Part shown: in pieces, positions 62,472 to 64,000 of the stretch
How positions within the stretch are numbered: position 1 is the stretch's first letter
How the letters are laid out: each line of letters begins with the position of its first letter
From: Xenophilus sp. L33
Lineage (GTDB): Bacteria > Pseudomonadota > Gammaproteobacteria > Burkholderiales > Burkholderiaceae_C
Assembly (NCBI RefSeq): GCF_009765735.1
Contig: NZ_LMUW01000186.1
Location: 31,786 to 95,785 of the forward strand
Length of the DNA stretch: 64,000 bases
Reading direction: 5' to 3'
Notes under the pieces: generated by a model
What the model was told of the DNA's origin: nothing
Databases searched by the model: none
Seen by the model: only the letters and a program-made list of their open reading frames with translations
Program-made: the position numbers and the translations under genes

Positions 62472-62734
62472 ACGGCATCGGCCGTGACACGATGAGCACG
62501 CTAGACCGACTCAAGCTAGGATCGGGAACATCAATTTCCATCCCGTCCCTGCCTTCTTGCCAGCTAGCCAGCTCGAGACATCTCGCCGAATCGGCCGAGA
62601 CCTCGGCATCAGCCGACACACCCTGCAACGCCATGACATTCGGGGTTATCTTCTGGGGTCGACATCGACATCGACATCGACATCGAAGGGAGAAGTGTTC
62701 GATTCGAGAGAATCGCCGCGCCGACTGAGGGCTA
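62472..62734. other. right boundary of the island
   Basis: No gene supported; the short frames here overlap a simple repeat. No integrase, tRNA or direct repeat is visible. Confidence 0.4.
62659..62686. repeat. hexanucleotide tandem repeat (TCGACA), 4.7 copies
   Basis: Four exact TCGACA units followed by TCGA. Short phase-variable-type repeat outside any supported gene. Confidence 0.9.
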
Positions 62735-63121
62735 TCAGTCTTCCCTTTTTGCGCCTCGCTCTACTGGATCGGGATCTCGTAACCTGTTGACACGCCAGAC
62801 CGCGTGCTCAAGCGCCCGTGCTCGTCTCATCGTCATGAAGCCCGCTTCATCCATGCCCATCGCTTCGACGACATCGGGCGAGGACAGAGGAATGGCCATG
62901 GGGCGATCAAACAGCGAATCGGCCAAGGGAAGTGAGGCGATTTGATCGATCGCAGCATGTTCGCTAGGTCCGACTGCGAGAGGACGATATCGCTCGTATA
63001 CCTCGGACTGGCAGCGTCTCGCGAGCCTCTCCAATTCATCCAGGGTAAACGCGTAAAGATGATCCTCGGTGAGCCGGCCTACTCGAATGGCAAAATCACG
63101 TAAGTCCTCGATGTTCATCAT
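62735..63121 (-). CDS. hypothetical protein
   Basis: 128 residues, soluble, acidic, mostly helical (NIEDLRDFAIRVGRLTEDHLYAFTLDELERLARR, then VVEAMGMDEAGFMTMRRARALE). Start ATG at 63121, with a second ATG directly after it. No family was recognised. It stands alone between the island and the monophosphatase gene. Confidence 0.65.
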   Translation of the reverse strand: MMNIEDLRDFAIRVGRLTEDHLYAFTLDELERLARRCQSEVYERYRPLAVGPSEHAAIDQIASLPLADSLFDRPMAIPLSSPDVVEAMGMDEAGFMTMRRARALEHAVWRVNRLRDPDPVERGAKRED

Positions 63122-63245
63122 TGATGCATCCTCTCACGAGATTTTAGTAGCCTTCATAGGCCGCACAGGGAAGGACTTCGAAACCGGCTACGTCGGCGGG
63201 CCTTCTGGACTTCATCCTTCGCGAAGGCGCGGCGGCGGATCGCCG

Positions 63246-64000
63246 TCAGTCTTTGGAAGCGTCGTCCAGCCCTTGACGCGTGAGATGGAGCAGGCCGGCG
63301 TGCATGGCGGCACTGCCAGCCAGCACGCCTTCGCCTTCCCAGCTGAAAGGGTCGCCGCGCAGGCCGGTCACCACGCCACCGGCTTCGCGGACCAGCAAGG
63401 CGCCAGCCAGCCAGTCGGCGGTGTCGCGTCCGTTCTCCCAGTAGCCGTCCAGGCGCCCTGCCGCGGTGTAGGCCAGCTGCAGCGAGACCGCCGCCATCGG
63501 CCGCACCACGAAGACCTGCCTGGCGATGCTGCCCGCGGGCCGCAGCGCCTGGTCCTCGGCGCCGACCTGCACCAGCGGCGGGATCGCGGTGCCGACCACC
63601 GCGGTCGACAGCGACGGCTTCTGCGACACCCGCACCGGGCGGCCCTCGCACGAGGTGCCTGCGCCGGCTTCAGCGAAGAACATCTCCTTGCGGGTCGGGT
63701 CGTACACGCAGGCCATGACTGGCACGCCGTGCCGCACCAGGACGAGCGAGCTGGCCCACAGCGGCAAGCCTTGCAGGTAGTGGTAGGCGCCGTCGATCGC
63801 GTCGTAGAGCCAGTAGGCGTCGGCCTTCGGCCGGTCCTCTTCGCCGGTCCAGCCGACCTCGGGATACAGCGGCCGCAGCGCTTCCTGCAGTTGCCGCTGC
63901 GCGGCGTCGCTCACGGCGCGGACGTGCGCGATCTGTTCGGGCAGGGATTGCGTCGATCCGCAGGTCGGGCCCTGGGCGGCGATGTCGTCCGCGAGCCGGC
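63246..64000 (-). CDS. inositol-monophosphatase-family protein, 5' end outside window
   Basis: At least 251 residues; the frame is open to position 64000 so the natural start lies beyond the window (an internal ATG at 63914 is not assumed). The metal-binding motif GWTGEED (Glu of motif A) is followed by YDAIDGAYHY, equivalent to the D-x-IDGT of the family with Thr replaced by Ala, and the C-terminal DTADWLAGALLVREAGG matches motif B. The enzyme removes a phosphate from inositol phosphate or a 3'-phospho nucleotide; the Ala change may alter activity. It appears to be normal chromosomal DNA flanking the island. Confidence 0.88.
   Translation of the reverse strand, partial: RLADDIAAQGPTCGSTQSLPEQIAHVRAVSDAAQRQLQEALRPLYPEVGWTGEEDRPKADAYWLYDAIDGAYHYLQGLPLWASSLVLVRHGVPVMACVYDPTRKEMFFAEAGAGTSCEGRPVRVSQKPSLSTAVVGTAIPPLVQVGAEDQALRPAGSIARQVFVVRPMAAVSLQLAYTAAGRLDGYWENGRDTADWLAGALLVREAGGVVTGLRGDPFSWEGEGVLAGSAAMHAGLLHLTRQGLDDASKD

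Noticed and set aside
62468..62790. Two short plus-strand ORFs after the SNF2 helicase
   Set aside because: They depend on the TCGACA simple repeat (STSTSTS or HRHRHR runs) and lack protein-like sequence.
1..64000. CRISPR array, integrase gene, toxin-antitoxin pair or DNA methyltransferase
   Set aside because: I looked for regular spaced repeats and for tyrosine/serine recombinase, toxin and SAM-methyltransferase motifs and found none, so the island was not named as a known restriction-modification, DISARM or BREX type.

Overview
The window is GC-rich proteobacterial DNA. Three CaiB/BaiF CoA-transferases, a Bug/TctC-type solute receptor, a Liv-type ABC importer and paired LysR regulators point to Burkholderiales (Comamonadaceae or Alcaligenaceae-like). 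That assignment is inference from gene content; no rRNA or core marker gene is present.

Region 1 (1-7050) is mobile and decayed DNA. It holds the left part of one IS21-family element (1-907), a complete second one (2193-4203) with recognisable terminal inverted repeats, and between and beside them genes cut by IS ends: a truncated hypothetical, a truncated zinc-ribbon membrane protein, a headless cupin and relaxase-like scraps. Three degenerate tRNA-like sequences lie on the minus strand at 1920-2125. An intact alpha/beta hydrolase-like gene that has lost its nucleophile serine closes this part.

Region 2 (7053-28227) is a catabolic island for an imported acid that is handled as a CoA thioester. 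A ten-gene minus-strand operon reads livK-livH-livM-livG-livF, SMP-30 lactonase, acetyl-CoA hydrolase/CoA-transferase family protein, acyl-CoA ligase, AMACR-like CoA-transferase and hotdog thioesterase. Two paralogous LysR regulators follow. A second minus-strand unit has an aldehyde dehydrogenase, a CoA-transferase and a flavin reductase fused to an IclR-like effector domain. A divergent plus-strand unit has an amidohydrolase, an Ltp2-like thiolase-fold aldolase with its DUF35 partner, a Bug receptor and a third CoA-transferase. An identical 17-bp partly palindromic sequence sits in both divergent promoter regions (16975 and 23075) and is the likely LysR operator.

Region 3 (29306-62471) is a dense defence-like island. 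One block has a DUF2130 protein, a UDG-fold protein, and an operon of DnaQ-BRCT exonuclease, membrane-anchored Mrr nuclease and a 2218-residue DUF4011/SF1 helicase/MTES_1575 nuclease/DUF3320 protein. The second block (41052-62471) seems to be one regulated system: AddA-like helicase-nuclease, AddB-like nuclease, a small unknown protein, a macro-domain protein, a tandem AAA+ ATPase, a NERD-UvrD helicase, a WYL regulator, a GIY-YIG protein, a sirtuin, an unknown 450-residue protein, a Tdp1-like PLD nuclease and a SNF2/DEAH helicase. Three inverted repeats of the form GCGACA-N5-YGTCGC lie at the AAA/NERD divergent promoter, just before the sirtuin, and just before the 450-residue/PLD/helicase operon. 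I propose them as WYL operators that tie these operons into one previously undescribed system. No integrase or att site is visible at its edges.

Region 4 (62735-64000) has a small hypothetical gene and the 3' part of an inositol-monophosphatase-family gene, probably ordinary chromosome.
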